A DNA stretch of 64,000 nt, taken from Taibaiella sp. KBW10 (lineage in GTDB: Bacteria > Bacteroidota > Bacteroidia > Chitinophagales > Chitinophagaceae). A program made the position numbers and the translations under genes. Below are positions 44,055 to 54,330 of this stretch, piece by piece. How positions within the stretch are numbered: the first letter of the stretch is position 1; each line of letters begins with the position of its first letter. The DNA is taken from NCBI RefSeq assembly GCF_003852495.1, contig NZ_QAJI01000004.1, positions 66,124-130,123 on the forward strand, written 5' to 3'. The notes under the pieces were generated by a model, which was not told the DNA's origin, did no database searches, and worked only from the letters and a program-made list of their open reading frames with translations.

Positions 44055-46016
44055 ATGTCCTATCTTAGAGTAGCAATCAATAAAATTATTACGCAGATTA
44101 TTATCCTGTTACTCCTATACATAGTATGCAGAGCGTTATTTTATGCTTTTAATCATGATGTAATCGGGCCACTCAGTGCTGCACAATGGTATCAGGTGCT
44201 GATTGGCGGTTTTCGCTTCGATCTTTCGGCCATAGCCTTTCTAAACAGTTTTTGGATCTTGTTAGTACTGATCTTTGCCAACCGGAAAACCGGAACCCTG
44301 GTCAATCGGATCATTGCCTTATTCTTTTTGATACCCAATACCTTTGCCTTATTATTTGAAGTCAGTGATTGGGTGTATTTTCGCTTTAACCGAAAGAGAG
44401 CAACAATAGAAGTTTTTGACCTGATCCTTACCAAAGGCGATTTTATCAGTATTCTGCCCGGTTATTTGGTGTCCTTTTGGTATGTACCTTTATTGGCACT
44501 GTTGCTAGGTGCGGGTTTGTGGTATAGCCATCGTAAACTGAACCGGTATTTTGCCGAAAAAATCGCGGTATTCCGTGCGCTCAATTTTCCTACCCACACA
44601 CAGAAAAAATATATTCCTGTAAAAGTATTATTCCTTGCACTTGTTGGCGGTATGGCTGTACTGGCCATGCGTGGCGGCTTACAATTGGTGCCCATAAATG
44701 CCCGTAATGCCATCGCTTATCTGCCTGCAGATAAGACCGGATTGGTGCTCAATACACCTTTTAGCATCATTACCTCGGTGGAGAGTGGTCGTCTGAAAGA
44801 ATATCAGTTTATGTCTGATGTAGAAGCCGATGCCATCATCCGTCCAATAAAGACGTACCATACCGATAAGCCGTTTCGAAAAAAGAATGTCGTGATCATT
44901 ATCCTGGAGAGTTTTTCCAGGGTGTTTACGGGCTTAGGTACAGAAAAAAGTTACACCCCTTTTCTGGATAGTTTAAGTCATAAAAGCATTGCCTTTAAAC
45001 AGGCGTATGCCAATGGTTTACGCTCCAATGAAGGTATTCCTGCAGTTCTTTCGGGTATTCCTTCAATGATGGAAGGCCCCATTATTACTTCTGTGTATAG
45101 CAATAACAAGTTTACGGCTATTGCCGAAATTTTACAGGAAGAGGGCTATCAGACCGCTTTCTTTCATGGCAGTACCAATGGGAGCATGGGTTTTGATACC
45201 TATGCCAAAAATGCCGGTTTTCAACAGTATTTCGGCAGAACAGAATATGCCGGTGAAAAAGATTATGATGGTACCTGGGGGATTTATGATGAACCGTTCC
45301 TGCAATACGCAATAACTCAATTTAGTCTGCTGAAACAACCTTTTATGACCGCTGTATTTACGCTGTCCTCTCATCCGCCTTTTGCCATTCCGGCAAAATA
45401 TAAAAATCGTTTTCCTAAAGGTCCTTTAGGCGTAGAAGAAAGCATCGGATATGCTGATTTTGCCCTGCAACAATTTTTTGCTTCAGCGACCAGGCAAGCT
45501 TGGTATGCCAATACTGTTTTTGTACTAACTGCTGATCATTGTGCTCCGTTTGGTTCGGGTTATTTCTATACTGATGGTTTAGGCCGTTATCAGGTGCCGA
45601 TCCTTATTTTTGACCCGGAGCAGGAAGCACAGGCCCGCTACGACAGTACCCTGGTACAACAAATTGATATCCTGCCCACCGTTTTGGACTACCTGCATTA
45701 CCCTAAACCCTTTTTTGCAATGGGCAACAGCATGATCGATACGACGGGCACACGGGCATTTATCACTTTTTTAAGTGGTAACTATAACAGTATTGTGCAG
45801 CAAATACACCTTAAAACAGTCGATACAGAAATCAAAGAAGCCTATCATTTTCCGGCCGACATCACCGATCAGTTTAACCTGATGAATAACGGGCTGCAAA
45901 ATGATTCTTTAAAGGCCGCAGAGCGATACACAAAGGCCTTTATACAACTGTTCAATCATTCTGTTATACACAATCAAATGCACAGAAGTACTTACCCAAC
46001 AAATATGGCGAAGTAG
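44055..46016 (+). CDS. LTA synthase-family sulfatase-fold membrane enzyme
   Basis: A 653-residue inner-membrane protein with five N-terminal helices (~residues 10-205) and an outside alkaline-phosphatase/sulfatase-type domain (~270-630). Relatives (LtaS, MdoB, phosphoethanolamine transferases) move phosphoglycerol or similar groups from lipids to envelope glycans. Typical features are VVIIILESFSRVF, NGLRSNEGIPAVLSG (catalytic Ser/Thr region), VFTLSSHPPF and VLTADHCAPFG (metal-binding DH). The Bacteroidota members have no established substrate. Start 44055 (MSYLRVAINK) is preferred because the longer frame runs through the dsbD terminator. Confidence 0.87.
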   Translation: MSYLRVAINKIITQIIILLLLYIVCRALFYAFNHDVIGPLSAAQWYQVLIGGFRFDLSAIAFLNSFWILLVLIFANRKTGTLVNRIIALFFLIPNTFALLFEVSDWVYFRFNRKRATIEVFDLILTKGDFISILPGYLVSFWYVPLLALLLGAGLWYSHRKLNRYFAEKIAVFRALNFPTHTQKKYIPVKVLFLALVGGMAVLAMRGGLQLVPINARNAIAYLPADKTGLVLNTPFSIITSVESGRLKEYQFMSDVEADAIIRPIKTYHTDKPFRKKNVVIIILESFSRVFTGLGTEKSYTPFLDSLSHKSIAFKQAYANGLRSNEGIPAVLSGIPSMMEGPIITSVYSNNKFTAIAEILQEEGYQTAFFHGSTNGSMGFDTYAKNAGFQQYFGRTEYAGEKDYDGTWGIYDEPFLQYAITQFSLLKQPFMTAVFTLSSHPPFAIPAKYKNRFPKGPLGVEESIGYADFALQQFFASATRQAWYANTVFVLTADHCAPFGSGYFYTDGLGRYQVPILIFDPEQEAQARYDSTLVQQIDILPTVLDYLHYPKPFFAMGNSMIDTTGTRAFITFLSGNYNSIVQQIHLKTVDTEIKEAYHFPADITDQFNLMNNGLQNDSLKAAERYTKAFIQLFNHSVIHNQMHRSTYPTNMAK

Positions 46017-46073
46017 TATAGAAATTATGCTATTTTTGTCTGTAACGCAAACCACATAAACATAAAGGCGAAC

Positions 46074-46565
46074 ATGGAAATACCAATATTGTCAGTAGAA
46101 CAGATCGAGCATAAGTTGAAACGCATGGCTTATGAAATTTGGGAACGGAATAGCGGAGAAAAAGAGCTGGTTATTTTAGGCATTGCTGAAGGTGGTGCCG
46201 TTGTTGCAGAAAACCTGAAAAAGATCTTGTCAGAGATTTGTCCGCTTACTATTTCTATGGAAATATTGCAAATCGATAAGAAAAAAGTAGAAACGTTTGC
46301 ACCCCAGTTAAGCGTTATGATAAAAAATAAGGCAGTCATTGTCGTAGATGATGTCGCCATGTCGGGAAAAACCCTCCTGTATGCCATAAAGCCATTATTG
46401 GATCATGCTCCTAAAAAGATACAAATAGCTGTTTTAGTGGATCGGAAACATAAGAATTTTCCTGTTACGGCAGACTTTATCGGATATTCTATCGCCTCAA
46501 CCCTGCAAGAACATATTATTGTCACTTGCAAGGAAGAAAAGGTTACAGGTGCCTATCTTAAATAA
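46074..46565 (+). CDS. Phosphoribosyltransferase (PyrR/HPRT-like)
   Basis: A 163-residue type I phosphoribosyltransferase. The PRPP-binding motif is AVIVVDDVAMSGKTLLYA, and the N-terminal hood has ILGIAEGGAVVAENL. The C-terminus DFIGYSIASTLQEHI matches the nucleobase-side loop of PyrR-like proteins. It may salvage a base or act as a regulator; the sequence does not settle which. A -7 element TATTTTTG at 46031-46038 suggests its own promoter. Confidence 0.83.
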   Translation: MEIPILSVEQIEHKLKRMAYEIWERNSGEKELVILGIAEGGAVVAENLKKILSEICPLTISMEILQIDKKKVETFAPQLSVMIKNKAVIVVDDVAMSGKTLLYAIKPLLDHAPKKIQIAVLVDRKHKNFPVTADFIGYSIASTLQEHIIVTCKEEKVTGAYLK

Positions 46566-46696
46566 GTCAAAATGACGCTAAAATTACTCTAGTATGATTT
46601 TTGAGTTGTTTATATCAGTATCTTAGCATAAGACTATTATGATTATAAAAGCGCTTGTAGACTAAGGTGTTGTTTTAACGATTTAAATTTTTATCG

Positions 46697-49246
46697 ATGG
46701 ATTCTAATTTTTCGCCAAAAGTGAAGGACATTATCTCTTACAGCAGAGAAGAAGCTTTACGTTTAGGCAATCAGTTTATTGGTACAGAACATTTATTACT
46801 AGGTATATTACGTGAAGGTGCCGGTGCGCCTATCCAGGTTTTATCTTTAATGCAGGCCGATCTGCCCGCGATCAAAAGCGAGGTGGAAAACGCCATCAAA
46901 GACAAAGGTGATACCCCGGTGACTAATGTCAATACTTTGCCCCTGACCAGGCAAGCCGAAAAGGTAATCCGTTTTACAGTGTTGGAAGCCAAAGCGCTGA
47001 AAAGCCAAACCGTAGAGCCGGAACATTTAATGTTGTCTATTCTGAAAAATAAAGACAATGTAGCCACGCAAATTCTCAACAACCATCAGGTTACTTACGA
47101 TCGTTTTGTAGAAGAATTATCGCAGATTTTAGGCGACTGGCCTAAATCGGATTTTTCTGATAGTGGAGACGATTATGATGCAGAAGAGCAGCAACGTCCT
47201 AAACAACCGACGGGTGGTGCAGCCAATGCCAAATCGAAAACACCTGTACTGGACAATTTTGGCAGAGACGTAACCCGCTTGGCCGAAATGGGCAGCTTGG
47301 ATCCGATCGTTGGTCGTGAAAAAGAGATTGAGCGTGTATCGCAGATCTTATCCCGCAGAAAGAAAAATAACCCGATCCTGATCGGAGAACCGGGTGTGGG
47401 TAAAACAGCCATTGTAGAAGGCCTTGCCCTGCGCATTGTGCAGCGCAAAGTGAGCCGTGTCTTATTCGACAAAAGAGTGATTTCGCTTGATCTGGCCGCC
47501 CTCGTGGCCGGTACCAAATACCGTGGCCAGTTTGAAGAGCGTATGAAGGCCATTATGAATGAGCTGGAAAAAAACAGAGATGTAATCTTATTTATTGATG
47601 AGATTCATACAATCGTAGGTGCCGGTGGTGCCAGCGGTTCTCTGGATGCTTCCAACATATTCAAACCGGCTTTGGCACGTGGAGAGCTGCAATGTATCGG
47701 TGCATCCACTTTGGATGAATACCGTACCAATATTGAAAAAGATGGTGCTTTAGACCGTCGTTTCCAAAAAGTATTGATCGAGCCACCAAGCATTGAAGAG
47801 GCAATCACGATCTTGAATAACATCAGACCTAAATACGAAGACTTTCATAATGTAAGTTATGATCAGGAAGCGATTGAAGCTTGTGTGAAATTGAGCGAAC
47901 GCTATATGACCGATCGCCTGTTGCCAGATAAAGCCATCGATGTATTAGATGAGGTAGGCGCAAGGGTGCATTTGAAAAACATCGATGTGCCGCAGAATGT
48001 ATTGGATCTGGAAAAGAAAATAGAAGAGATTAAATTAGAAAAAAATAAAGTAGTCAAAAGCCAGAAATTCGAAGAAGCCGCTGCATTGCGCGACACGGAG
48101 AAAAAACTGGGGGATGAGCTGGAAAGAGCGAAAGCGGATTGGGAAGAAGAAGTGAAAAACAAACGCTACCCGATTCATGAAGAGGACATTGCAGAGGTAA
48201 TCAGTATGATGACCGGCATTCCGGTTATGCGTATGGTTGAGGCAGAAAGTGAGAAACTGCGCCGCATGGGTGATGACTTGAAAAGTGTAGTGGTAGGGCA
48301 GGATGAAGCCGTTGCAAAAGTGGTTAAAGCCATTCAAAGAAATAGAGTAGGGCTTAAAGATCCTAAAAAACCAATCGGTTCCTTTATCTTCTTAGGACCT
48401 ACGGGTGTGGGTAAAACCGAATTAGCACGCTCTTTAGCCAGATACCTGTTTGATAGTGAAGATTCTTTGGTGCGGGTCGATATGAGTGAGTATATGGAGA
48501 AATTCTCCCTGAGCCGCTTAATCGGGGCACCTCCGGGATATGTGGGCTATGAAGAAGGTGGACAACTGACGGAAAAAATTCGCCGTAAGCCATATTCTGT
48601 AGTCTTGCTGGATGAAATCGAGAAAGCGCATCCCGATATCTTCAATATCCTGTTGCAGGTATTGGATGACGGACAGCTGACGGACGGATTGGGTAGAAAG
48701 GTAGATTTTAAAAATACGATCATTATTATGACTTCTAATATCGGCGCCAGACAATTAAAAGAGTTTGGAGACGGCGTTGGTTTTGCTACGGCAACCAAAG
48801 TATCCGGTACCGATGAGAATAACCGTGCGGTGATTGAGAAAGCCTTGAAACGCACTTTTAGCCCGGAATTCCTGAACCGTATCGATGATGTGATCGTGTT
48901 TAATACATTGACCGAAGCACATATTAATGTGATCATTGATATCATTATGAAAAACGTGCTGAAACGCATGAAAGAGCTTGGCTTTACCCTGAGCCTTACG
49001 GATGAAGCCCGTAAGTTCCTGGTAGAAAAAGGTTACGATCAGCAGTTTGGCGCAAGGCCATTGCACAGGGCCATTCAGAAATACCTGGAAGATCCGTTGG
49101 CAGAAGAAATTCTGAATAAAACGATCGGAGATGGTGATCAGGCTTTAGCAGATTATGATGAAGAAGCCGGAAAGATTACCTTTAAAATCACCAAGGCCAA
49201 AAAGACCAAGACCAAGAGTGAAGACAAGAATAAAGATGTAGAATAA
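46697..49246 (+). CDS. clpC: ClpC, AAA+ unfoldase of the Clp protease
   Basis: An 849-residue HSP100 chaperone that unfolds substrates and feeds them to ClpP. The N-terminal Clp_N double repeat (1-150) leads to AAA+ module 1 (Walker [10 protein letters not shown], ~230) and a UVR-containing coiled-coil middle domain (~410-470, [23 protein letters not shown]). Module 2 follows (Walker [10 protein letters not shown], ~567). The UVR-type middle domain marks ClpC rather than ClpB or ClpA. The ClpP-binding loop should lie around 'GVGFATATK', which I cannot confirm by eye. It is alone in its transcript and ends with a strong terminator. No McsA, McsB or CtsR genes are adjacent. Confidence 0.95.
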   Translation: MDSNFSPKVKDIISYSREEALRLGNQFIGTEHLLLGILREGAGAPIQVLSLMQADLPAIKSEVENAIKDKGDTPVTNVNTLPLTRQAEKVIRFTVLEAKALKSQTVEPEHLMLSILKNKDNVATQILNNHQVTYDRFVEELSQILGDWPKSDFSDSGDDYDAEEQQRPKQPTGGAANAKSKTPVLDNFGRDVTRLAEMGSLDPIVGREKEIERVSQILSRRKKNNPILIGEPGVGKTAIVEGLALRIVQRKVSRVLFDKRVISLDLAALVAGTKYRGQFEERMKAIMNELEKNRDVILFIDEIHTIVGAGGASGSLDASNIFKPALARGELQCIGASTLDEYRTNIEKDGALDRRFQKVLIEPPSIEEAITILNNIRPKYEDFHNVSYDQEAIEACVKLSERYMTDRLLPDKAIDVLDEVGARVHLKNIDVPQNVLDLEKKIEEIKLEKNKVVKSQKFEEAAALRDTEKKLGDELERAKADWEEEVKNKRYPIHEEDIAEVISMMTGIPVMRMVEAESEKLRRMGDDLKSVVVGQDEAVAKVVKAIQRNRVGLKDPKKPIGSFIFLGPTGVGKTELARSLARYLFDSEDSLVRVDMSEYMEKFSLSRLIGAPPGYVGYEEGGQLTEKIRRKPYSVVLLDEIEKAHPDIFNILLQVLDDGQLTDGLGRKVDFKNTIIIMTSNIGARQLKEFGDGVGFATATKVSGTDENNRAVIEKALKRTFSPEFLNRIDDVIVFNTLTEAHINVIIDIIMKNVLKRMKELGFTLSLTDEARKFLVEKGYDQQFGARPLHRAIQKYLEDPLAEEILNKTIGDGDQALADYDEEAGKITFKITKAKKTKTKSEDKNKDVE

Positions 49247-49265
49247 ATAATAAATAAATAATGTC

Positions 49266-49295
49266 AAAGCCCTTCCAATTTGGAAGGGCTTTTTG
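49266..49295 (+). terminator. Terminator of clpC
   Basis: AAAGCCCTTCCA pairs with TGGAAGGGCTTT across a short loop, followed by T residues, 20 bases after the clpC stop. Confidence 0.85.
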
Positions 49296-49487
49296 CATGT
49301 GTAATGTCCCCATTTACCTGCCTGTTTTAGTATCCGCCTGCAGCGGTTCTTAGATGAGGCTAGTCGAAGAGATTGTGCTTATGATGGTTAATTTTTGAAG
49401 AATTTTATTATTCAGATATCAGTAGTGATAATAATTGTAACTTTAGAACTTATTGCAAATCAATAGTATCGACCCTTTTTGTCTTAT

Positions 49488-50138
49488 ATGGAAAACACCA
49501 TTACGAATCCTGCTATCATTAGTTTTTTAAAAGAAAAATACCAGAGTACCGGCTTTATTGATGGCCTGAAAATAAGATACCGGTCCCTTATCTGTCCCTT
49601 TGTTGAATTGTTGGCCGAAGTAAAACCCGGAGAGAAAGTTGGTGATATCGGTTGTGGTTCCGGGCAGTTCTTACTGCTGGTGTCCCGGTTTACAAAAGCC
49701 GGAAAAGTGTTTGGTATTGAGATTGAACCAAGGCTCATTGCCAATGCCCGAAACCTGTTCAGTACTTATCCGGAAGAAAAATACGTATTTGATACCTATG
49801 ATGGCATGCACTTCCCTCAGGCACTTTCAGAAATGGATGTGATTTTTTTGATAGATGTACTTCACCATGTGCCCAAAGCACTACAAGAAGCATTCATAAA
49901 AAATATTGCAGGATTATTAAAGCCCGGGGCGAGGCTCATCCTGAAAGACATCAATGCTGCCAGTCCTTTAGTCTACGCCAATAAACTGCATGATCTGGTT
50001 TTTGCCGGAGAAATAGGTAATGAATTAAGTATGAACAATGCCAAAGCCTTATTAGTACAAAGTGGTTTAAACGTTGTCCTGGAGCAGAAACGAACCATGT
50101 ACGTCTATCCACACTATACACTAATCGCTGTAAAATGA
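49488..50138 (+). CDS. Class I SAM-dependent methyltransferase
   Basis: A 216-residue cytoplasmic methyltransferase. Motif I is VGDIGCGSGQF, motif II ends FGIEIEPRLI, motif IV is DVIFLIDVLHHVPK and the post-motif is LLKPGARLILKDI. That is a Methyltransf_11/25 pattern. ATG 49488 is used; a TTG nine bases upstream is less likely. Substrate unknown. It is separate in sequence from the methyltransferase at 425. Confidence 0.85.
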   Translation: MENTITNPAIISFLKEKYQSTGFIDGLKIRYRSLICPFVELLAEVKPGEKVGDIGCGSGQFLLLVSRFTKAGKVFGIEIEPRLIANARNLFSTYPEEKYVFDTYDGMHFPQALSEMDVIFLIDVLHHVPKALQEAFIKNIAGLLKPGARLILKDINAASPLVYANKLHDLVFAGEIGNELSMNNAKALLVQSGLNVVLEQKRTMYVYPHYTLIAVK

Positions 50139-50238
50139 TTATAAGGACCAGCTGATACCGCCTATTGCTGGTTCTGGTGGATGGGTATGGTAGCAAGTAT
50201 ATCATAGGTACTGCCTTATGATATTTCTGGAAAAATAG

Positions 50239-50246
50239 TATCTTTG
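50239..50246 (+). promoter_or_regulatory. -7 promoter element of trhO
   Basis: TATCTTTG matches TAnnTTTG exactly. Transcription starting near 50253 makes ATG 50295 the start and excludes the TTG at 50244, which lies inside the element. No clear -33 element is seen. Confidence 0.5.
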
Positions 50247-50294
50247 TACCCTATTTTTTACAATCCGATCCTTAAAAACAAAGAAGCGTTCACC

Positions 50295-51365
50295 ATGCCA
50301 GTGTTACACAACCGCGTATCTAATGAGGAACTGAAACAGCGTATGTTGGCCGAGACCGAGCCCCGCATTACAGTATCCTTTTACAAGTATTTTCCTATTG
50401 CCGATCCAAAGGCTTTTCGGGATGAACTATACATCAAATTCGAACAATTAAAGGTTTTTGGCCGCATCTATGTGGCGCATGAGGGTATTAATGCCCAAGC
50501 CAGCGTACCGCAAAGCCAGTTTGAGGCCTTTAAAGAAACCTTATATACACAGTCTCCTGAATTGGATGGGCTTCGTTTAAATATTGCGGTAGATGATGAT
50601 GGTAAATCTTTTTGGGTCTTACGCCTGAAAGTACGGGATAAGATTGTGGCCGATGGTATTGAAGACCCGAGTTTTAATTTGTCTAAAGTAGGCAAATACC
50701 TGAAGGCGGAAGAGGTGAATGAGATGATTGCAGACAAAGACACCATCTTTGTAGATATGCGTAATCATTACGAGTATGAAGTAGGCCATTTTGAACGGGC
50801 TATAGAGGTGCCTTCGGATACCTTCCGGGAGCAATTACCCATGGCAGCCGAAATGCTGAAAGACCGGAAAGATAAAAATATTGTGATGTACTGCACCGGT
50901 GGCATTCGTTGTGAAAAAGCCAGTGCATATATGTTATACCAGGGTTTTGAAAATGTATTTCATGTAGAAGGGGGTATAATTGAATATGCCCGTAAAGCAA
51001 AAGAGCAGGGGCTGCCGGTTAAATTTATCGGTAAGAACTTTGTCTTTGATGAGCGGCTGGGAGAGCGCATTACCGACGAGGTGATCTCTGAATGCCATCA
51101 ATGCGGTACTGCATGTGATACGCATACCAATTGTAATAATGATGGTTGCCATCTCTTATTTATACAGTGTGATGCTTGTAAAGTAAAGTATGACGGCTGT
51201 TGCAGCGATACCTGTACTGAAGAGTATCATTTACCGATTGAAGAGCAACGTGCCCGCAGGACCGGGAGGGAGAACGGGGTGAAAATATTCAATAAATCGA
51301 AAGATCATCCACTGAGAAAACACCGTTCCGAATGGGAGCAGGAGAGAGGAAAGACAAACATATAA
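50295..51365 (+). CDS. trhO: TrhO, rhodanese-type tRNA uridine hydroxylase
   Basis: A 356-residue protein of the YceA/TrhO family, which makes 5-hydroxyuridine at position 34 of tRNA using O2. The N-terminal UPF0176 domain ([20 protein letters not shown]) is followed by a rhodanese domain (~150-250) with the active loop [12 protein letters not shown] cysteine-rich C-terminus follows ([14 protein letters not shown] to CCSDTC), likely a metal-binding segment. Length and motifs are complete. It is transcribed alone and ends with a strong terminator. Confidence 0.92.
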   Translation: MPVLHNRVSNEELKQRMLAETEPRITVSFYKYFPIADPKAFRDELYIKFEQLKVFGRIYVAHEGINAQASVPQSQFEAFKETLYTQSPELDGLRLNIAVDDDGKSFWVLRLKVRDKIVADGIEDPSFNLSKVGKYLKAEEVNEMIADKDTIFVDMRNHYEYEVGHFERAIEVPSDTFREQLPMAAEMLKDRKDKNIVMYCTGGIRCEKASAYMLYQGFENVFHVEGGIIEYARKAKEQGLPVKFIGKNFVFDERLGERITDEVISECHQCGTACDTHTNCNNDGCHLLFIQCDACKVKYDGCCSDTCTEEYHLPIEEQRARRTGRENGVKIFNKSKDHPLRKHRSEWEQERGKTNI

Positions 51366-51371
51366 AATGCG

Positions 51372-51406
51372 AATGGCCAAATACATAATGTTTGGCCATT
51401 TTTTTG
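51372..51406 (+). terminator. Terminator of trhO
   Basis: AATGGCCAAA (51372-51381) pairs with TTTGGCCATT (51391-51400), followed by a T run, 7 bases after the stop. Confidence 0.85.
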
Positions 51407-51450
51407 CTTAAAACCCTTGTGCTAAGCGGATATGTCTTATCTTTAAGCCC

Positions 51451-52353
51451 ATGCAACTGACGCCCCAATCATTTGATACCGGAAACCTGGAACTGCTGGC
51501 CAAACAGGTCGTAGACGGTTTTATTATCGGACTGCACAAAAGTCCGTTTCATGGTTTTTCGGTAGAATTTGCGGAGCATCGCTTGTATAATCCGGGTGAT
51601 AACCTGCGCTATATAGACTGGAAAGTTTATGGTAAAAGCGATAAGATGTTTATCAAGAAGTTTGAAGAGGAAACCAATCTGAAATGCTGTATTGCATTGG
51701 ATACCTCTGCTTCGATGCATTATCCGGCAGAGGGGATGAGTAAACTATATTTTTCCTGTCTGGGCGCTGCAGCCATTATGCAATTGCTTAAAAAACAATT
51801 GGATGCCACTTGCTTGCAGTTTTTTACCGAGCGTACTTACTGGTCCTCTCCGGTAAAATCGAGTGAGCGGCATTATAAAATGTTACTGACCGAAATGGAG
51901 AAGCTCCTGGTGGCCCCTCCCGTTACCGGGCAAACGGATTTACCGGCAGTATTGCACCAAATCGCGGAAACCATGCCACAACGTGCGCTGGTCATTATTT
52001 TTAGCGATTTTATGGAAGACGTGCGCCGCGAGCAGGAATTTTATAATGCCTTGCAGCATTTAAAGCACCAAAAAAATGAAGTGATCATCTTTCATGTAGG
52101 CGAGGGGAATAAAGAATGGAATTTTGAATTTGAGAACAGGCCCTATGAATTTGTGGATATGGAAACCGGAGACCGGCTTAAATTGAAAGCAGGAGAGGTG
52201 AAAAACCTGTATGTAGATAAAATAAAAGCATATCATAAAAGGCTCTACGAACATTGTATGAAGTATAATATAGACCTTGTACCTTGTGATACTAAGGAAT
52301 CTATGAATATAATATTGCAGCAATATTTATCTAAAAGAAATAAATTGATGTAA
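51451..52353 (+). CDS. DUF58 domain protein (vWA-like)
   Basis: A 300-residue cytoplasmic protein. The DUF58 signature is HSPFHG-like here as HKSPFHGFSVEFAEHRLYNPGDNLRYIDWKVY, followed by a von Willebrand A-like domain whose metal site begins ALDTSASM (~residue 87) and continues with VIIFSDFMED. Such proteins usually work with a MoxR AAA+ ATPase in complex assembly or aerotolerance (Bat) loci. Neither MoxR nor Bat genes are adjacent in this window. Its molecular target is unknown. Confidence 0.88.
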   Translation: MQLTPQSFDTGNLELLAKQVVDGFIIGLHKSPFHGFSVEFAEHRLYNPGDNLRYIDWKVYGKSDKMFIKKFEEETNLKCCIALDTSASMHYPAEGMSKLYFSCLGAAAIMQLLKKQLDATCLQFFTERTYWSSPVKSSERHYKMLLTEMEKLLVAPPVTGQTDLPAVLHQIAETMPQRALVIIFSDFMEDVRREQEFYNALQHLKHQKNEVIIFHVGEGNKEWNFEFENRPYEFVDMETGDRLKLKAGEVKNLYVDKIKAYHKRLYEHCMKYNIDLVPCDTKESMNIILQQYLSKRNKLM

Positions 52354-52377
52354 TATCAAAAAAAATATTTACTTTTG
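52344..52377 (+). promoter_or_regulatory. Promoter of the DUF177-rpmF operon
   Basis: A perfect TACTTTTG (52370-52377) lies 28 bases before the DUF177 start, with ATTG 22 bases upstream (52344-52347). The spacing is slightly long, so the -33 element is uncertain. Confidence 0.5.
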
Positions 52378-52405
52378 CAAACCTAATTTTAGTGTACAAT
52401 AGTGT

Positions 52406-52981
52406 ATGAAATACCACAGAGAGTTTGAAATAGCGTATGTAGGTCTTAAAAATGGTGAGCATACCTATACATACGAGATAGGAAAACAGTTTTTTGAGTT
52501 GATAGAGGCAGATGCTGATGATCTGGAAGCGGTGAATATTCAAGTAACAGTTACCTTTGATAAACAGCCTAATTACTTTGCCTTAAAATTTGACATCAGC
52601 GGTAGTGTTGGTGTGGCTTGTGACCGTTGTGGTGATCCCTTTACCTTACCTTTGTGGGATGAGTTTAACCTGATCGTTAAACTAAAAGAACCTACAGCGG
52701 AAGATGAAGATGCGGAAGATGACGGAGATATCGTATTTTTGCCCAAGAATGAAACGGTTATTGACCTTTCAGAGTGGATATACGAATTCATTATGCTGAG
52801 TATTCCGATGCAACGCGTACATCCAGAAGATGCTGAGGGAAATACAACCTGCAATAAAGAGAATCTTGCTTTGCTGGATAAAATGACCCAACAGGCAGAA
52901 GCGGAAGAAGAAGCCGAAAAAGAAAAAAATAAGAATATTTGGAAAGGCTTAGATGCCTTTAAGAATAATAATCAGAATTAA
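52406..52981 (+). CDS. DUF177 (YceD) family protein
   Basis: A 191-residue cytoplasmic protein. The conserved DUF177 core is SGSVGVACDRCGDPFTLPL (CxxC) with EWIYEFIMLSIPMQRVHPE and a later TTCNKENLALL. The C-terminus is a charged Glu/Lys helix. In bacteria and plants these proteins sit beside rpmF and assist 23S rRNA and ribosome maturation, and the same order is seen here, with rpmF 31 bases downstream. Confidence 0.9.
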   Translation: MKYHREFEIAYVGLKNGEHTYTYEIGKQFFELIEADADDLEAVNIQVTVTFDKQPNYFALKFDISGSVGVACDRCGDPFTLPLWDEFNLIVKLKEPTAEDEDAEDDGDIVFLPKNETVIDLSEWIYEFIMLSIPMQRVHPEDAEGNTTCNKENLALLDKMTQQAEAEEEAEKEKNKNIWKGLDAFKNNNQN

Positions 52982-53012
52982 TAACAATAATTTACAGTAA
53001 AATTTAAACATC

Positions 53013-53222
53013 ATGCCAAATCCTAAACGTCGTCATTCTGCACAAAGAGGAGCTAAGCGTCGTACGCATTACAAAGCAGTAGCAGCAACAATCAGTACAG
53101 ATGCAGTTACTGGAGAATCACATTTACGCCACCGCGCTCACTGGAGCGAAGGTAAAATGTATTATCGTGGAAAAGTAGTTATTGATAACGCTACCACAGA
53201 GACTACAGAAACTGCTGAATAA
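53013..53222 (+). CDS. rpmF: Ribosomal protein L32
   Basis: A 69-residue basic protein with the L32 start [19 protein letters not shown] and the later [21 protein letters not shown]. It is a component of the 50S subunit. The four-cysteine zinc motif of some L32 proteins is absent, so this is the zinc-free form. It is co-transcribed with DUF177. A hairpin with a T run follows before plsX. Confidence 0.95.
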   Translation: MPNPKRRHSAQRGAKRRTHYKAVAATISTDAVTGESHLRHRAHWSEGKMYYRGKVVIDNATTETTETAE

Positions 53223-53233
53223 TATGTAAAAAG

Positions 53234-53264
53234 TGTTGGTAAAGGAAAATTACCAACATTTTTA
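53234..53264 (+). terminator. Hairpin between rpmF and plsX
   Basis: TGTTGGTAA (53234-53242) pairs with TTACCAACA (53250-53258), then T residues. It may lower plsX expression relative to rpmF instead of fully ending the transcript. Confidence 0.6.
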
Positions 53265-53301
53265 TTTATAGATCATACTAAATAGCTCAACCAAATATAT
53301 T

Positions 53302-54249
53302 ATGAATATAGGGTTCGATTTGATGGGTGGTGATTTAGCACCCAAAGAAGCCGTACTAGGGGCTTTGGCATATTTTCAGGAAAATGCCGATACTCGTTTA
53401 GTGTTGATAGGAAACGAAGAAGCATGCCAACCGCTGTTACCATTATTAGAAGCTTACGTTGACCGCTACCAGTTTGTACATGCACCTCAGGTTATTGAGA
53501 TGAATGAGCATCCTACCAAAGCACTCAAAGAAAAACCGCAATCCAGCATTGCTATTGGCTTTGGGTTGTTGAAAGCGGGAAAAATTGATGCTTTTCTTAG
53601 TGCCGGCAATACGGGTGCAATGCTTGTAGGAGCTATGTATTCCGTAGCGCCTATACAAGGTGTATTAAGACCCACTATTGGTTCGCATGTACCAAGAGAA
53701 GATGATGGACATAACTTGCTATTAGATGTAGGAGCCAACGCAGATTGTAAACCGGAACACCTGGTACAGTTTGCCGTTTTAGGATCATTGTATGCCGAAT
53801 ATATATTGGGCGTTAAAAATCCTGAAGTGGGGCTTTTGAATCTTGGAGAGGAAGAAGGTAAAGGAAATATCCTGTGCCAGGCGACTTATCCTTTATTAAA
53901 AGAAAACACCTATCTGAACTTTGTTGGTAATATCGAAGGACGCGATTTATTCAGTACCAAAGCCAGAGTTGCCGTATGTGAAGGATTCACCGGAAACCTG
54001 ATGCTGAAACTGGCCGAATCGGTATACGATTTGTTTAAAAAGCGTAATAAGATTGACGATCCTTTATTGGAGCAATTTAACTATGAGCAATATGGCGGTG
54101 TGCCGATCTTAGGGATCAATGCCCCGGTGCTTATTGGTCATGGAATCTCTAATGCTATTGCTTTCAAAGCAATGATACGCAGTGCGGAGAAAGTGATTGA
54201 AACAGGATTGATCGATGCCATGAAAAAGCATTTTAATGCCGTACAATAG
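53302..54249 (+). CDS. plsX: Phosphate acyltransferase PlsX
   Basis: Converts acyl-ACP to acyl-phosphate at the start of phospholipid synthesis; peripheral to the inner membrane. At 315 residues it has normal length. Typical sequences are the start GFDLMGGDLAPKEAV, the AFLSAGNTGAMLVGA loop, LLLDVGANADCKPEHLVQFA, and NIEGRDLF with VCEGFTGNLMLKLAE. It follows rpmF as in many bacteria. The usual downstream fabH is missing here: a strong terminator ends the group. Confidence 0.96.
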   Translation: MNIGFDLMGGDLAPKEAVLGALAYFQENADTRLVLIGNEEACQPLLPLLEAYVDRYQFVHAPQVIEMNEHPTKALKEKPQSSIAIGFGLLKAGKIDAFLSAGNTGAMLVGAMYSVAPIQGVLRPTIGSHVPREDDGHNLLLDVGANADCKPEHLVQFAVLGSLYAEYILGVKNPEVGLLNLGEEEGKGNILCQATYPLLKENTYLNFVGNIEGRDLFSTKARVAVCEGFTGNLMLKLAESVYDLFKKRNKIDDPLLEQFNYEQYGGVPILGINAPVLIGHGISNAIAFKAMIRSAEKVIETGLIDAMKKHFNAVQ

Positions 54250-54272
54250 CATCACAAAATATATTGATTAGA

Positions 54273-54318
54273 TACAAACAAAACAGGCTGTCAAAAATGA
54301 CAGCCTGTTTTGTTTGTA
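54273..54318. terminator. Bidirectional terminator
   Basis: A perfect 21-bp stem (54273-54293 with 54298-54318) and a 4-base loop between plsX and the convergent barrel-protein gene. Confidence 0.9.
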
Positions 54319-54330
54319 TGGGGTTTATGA

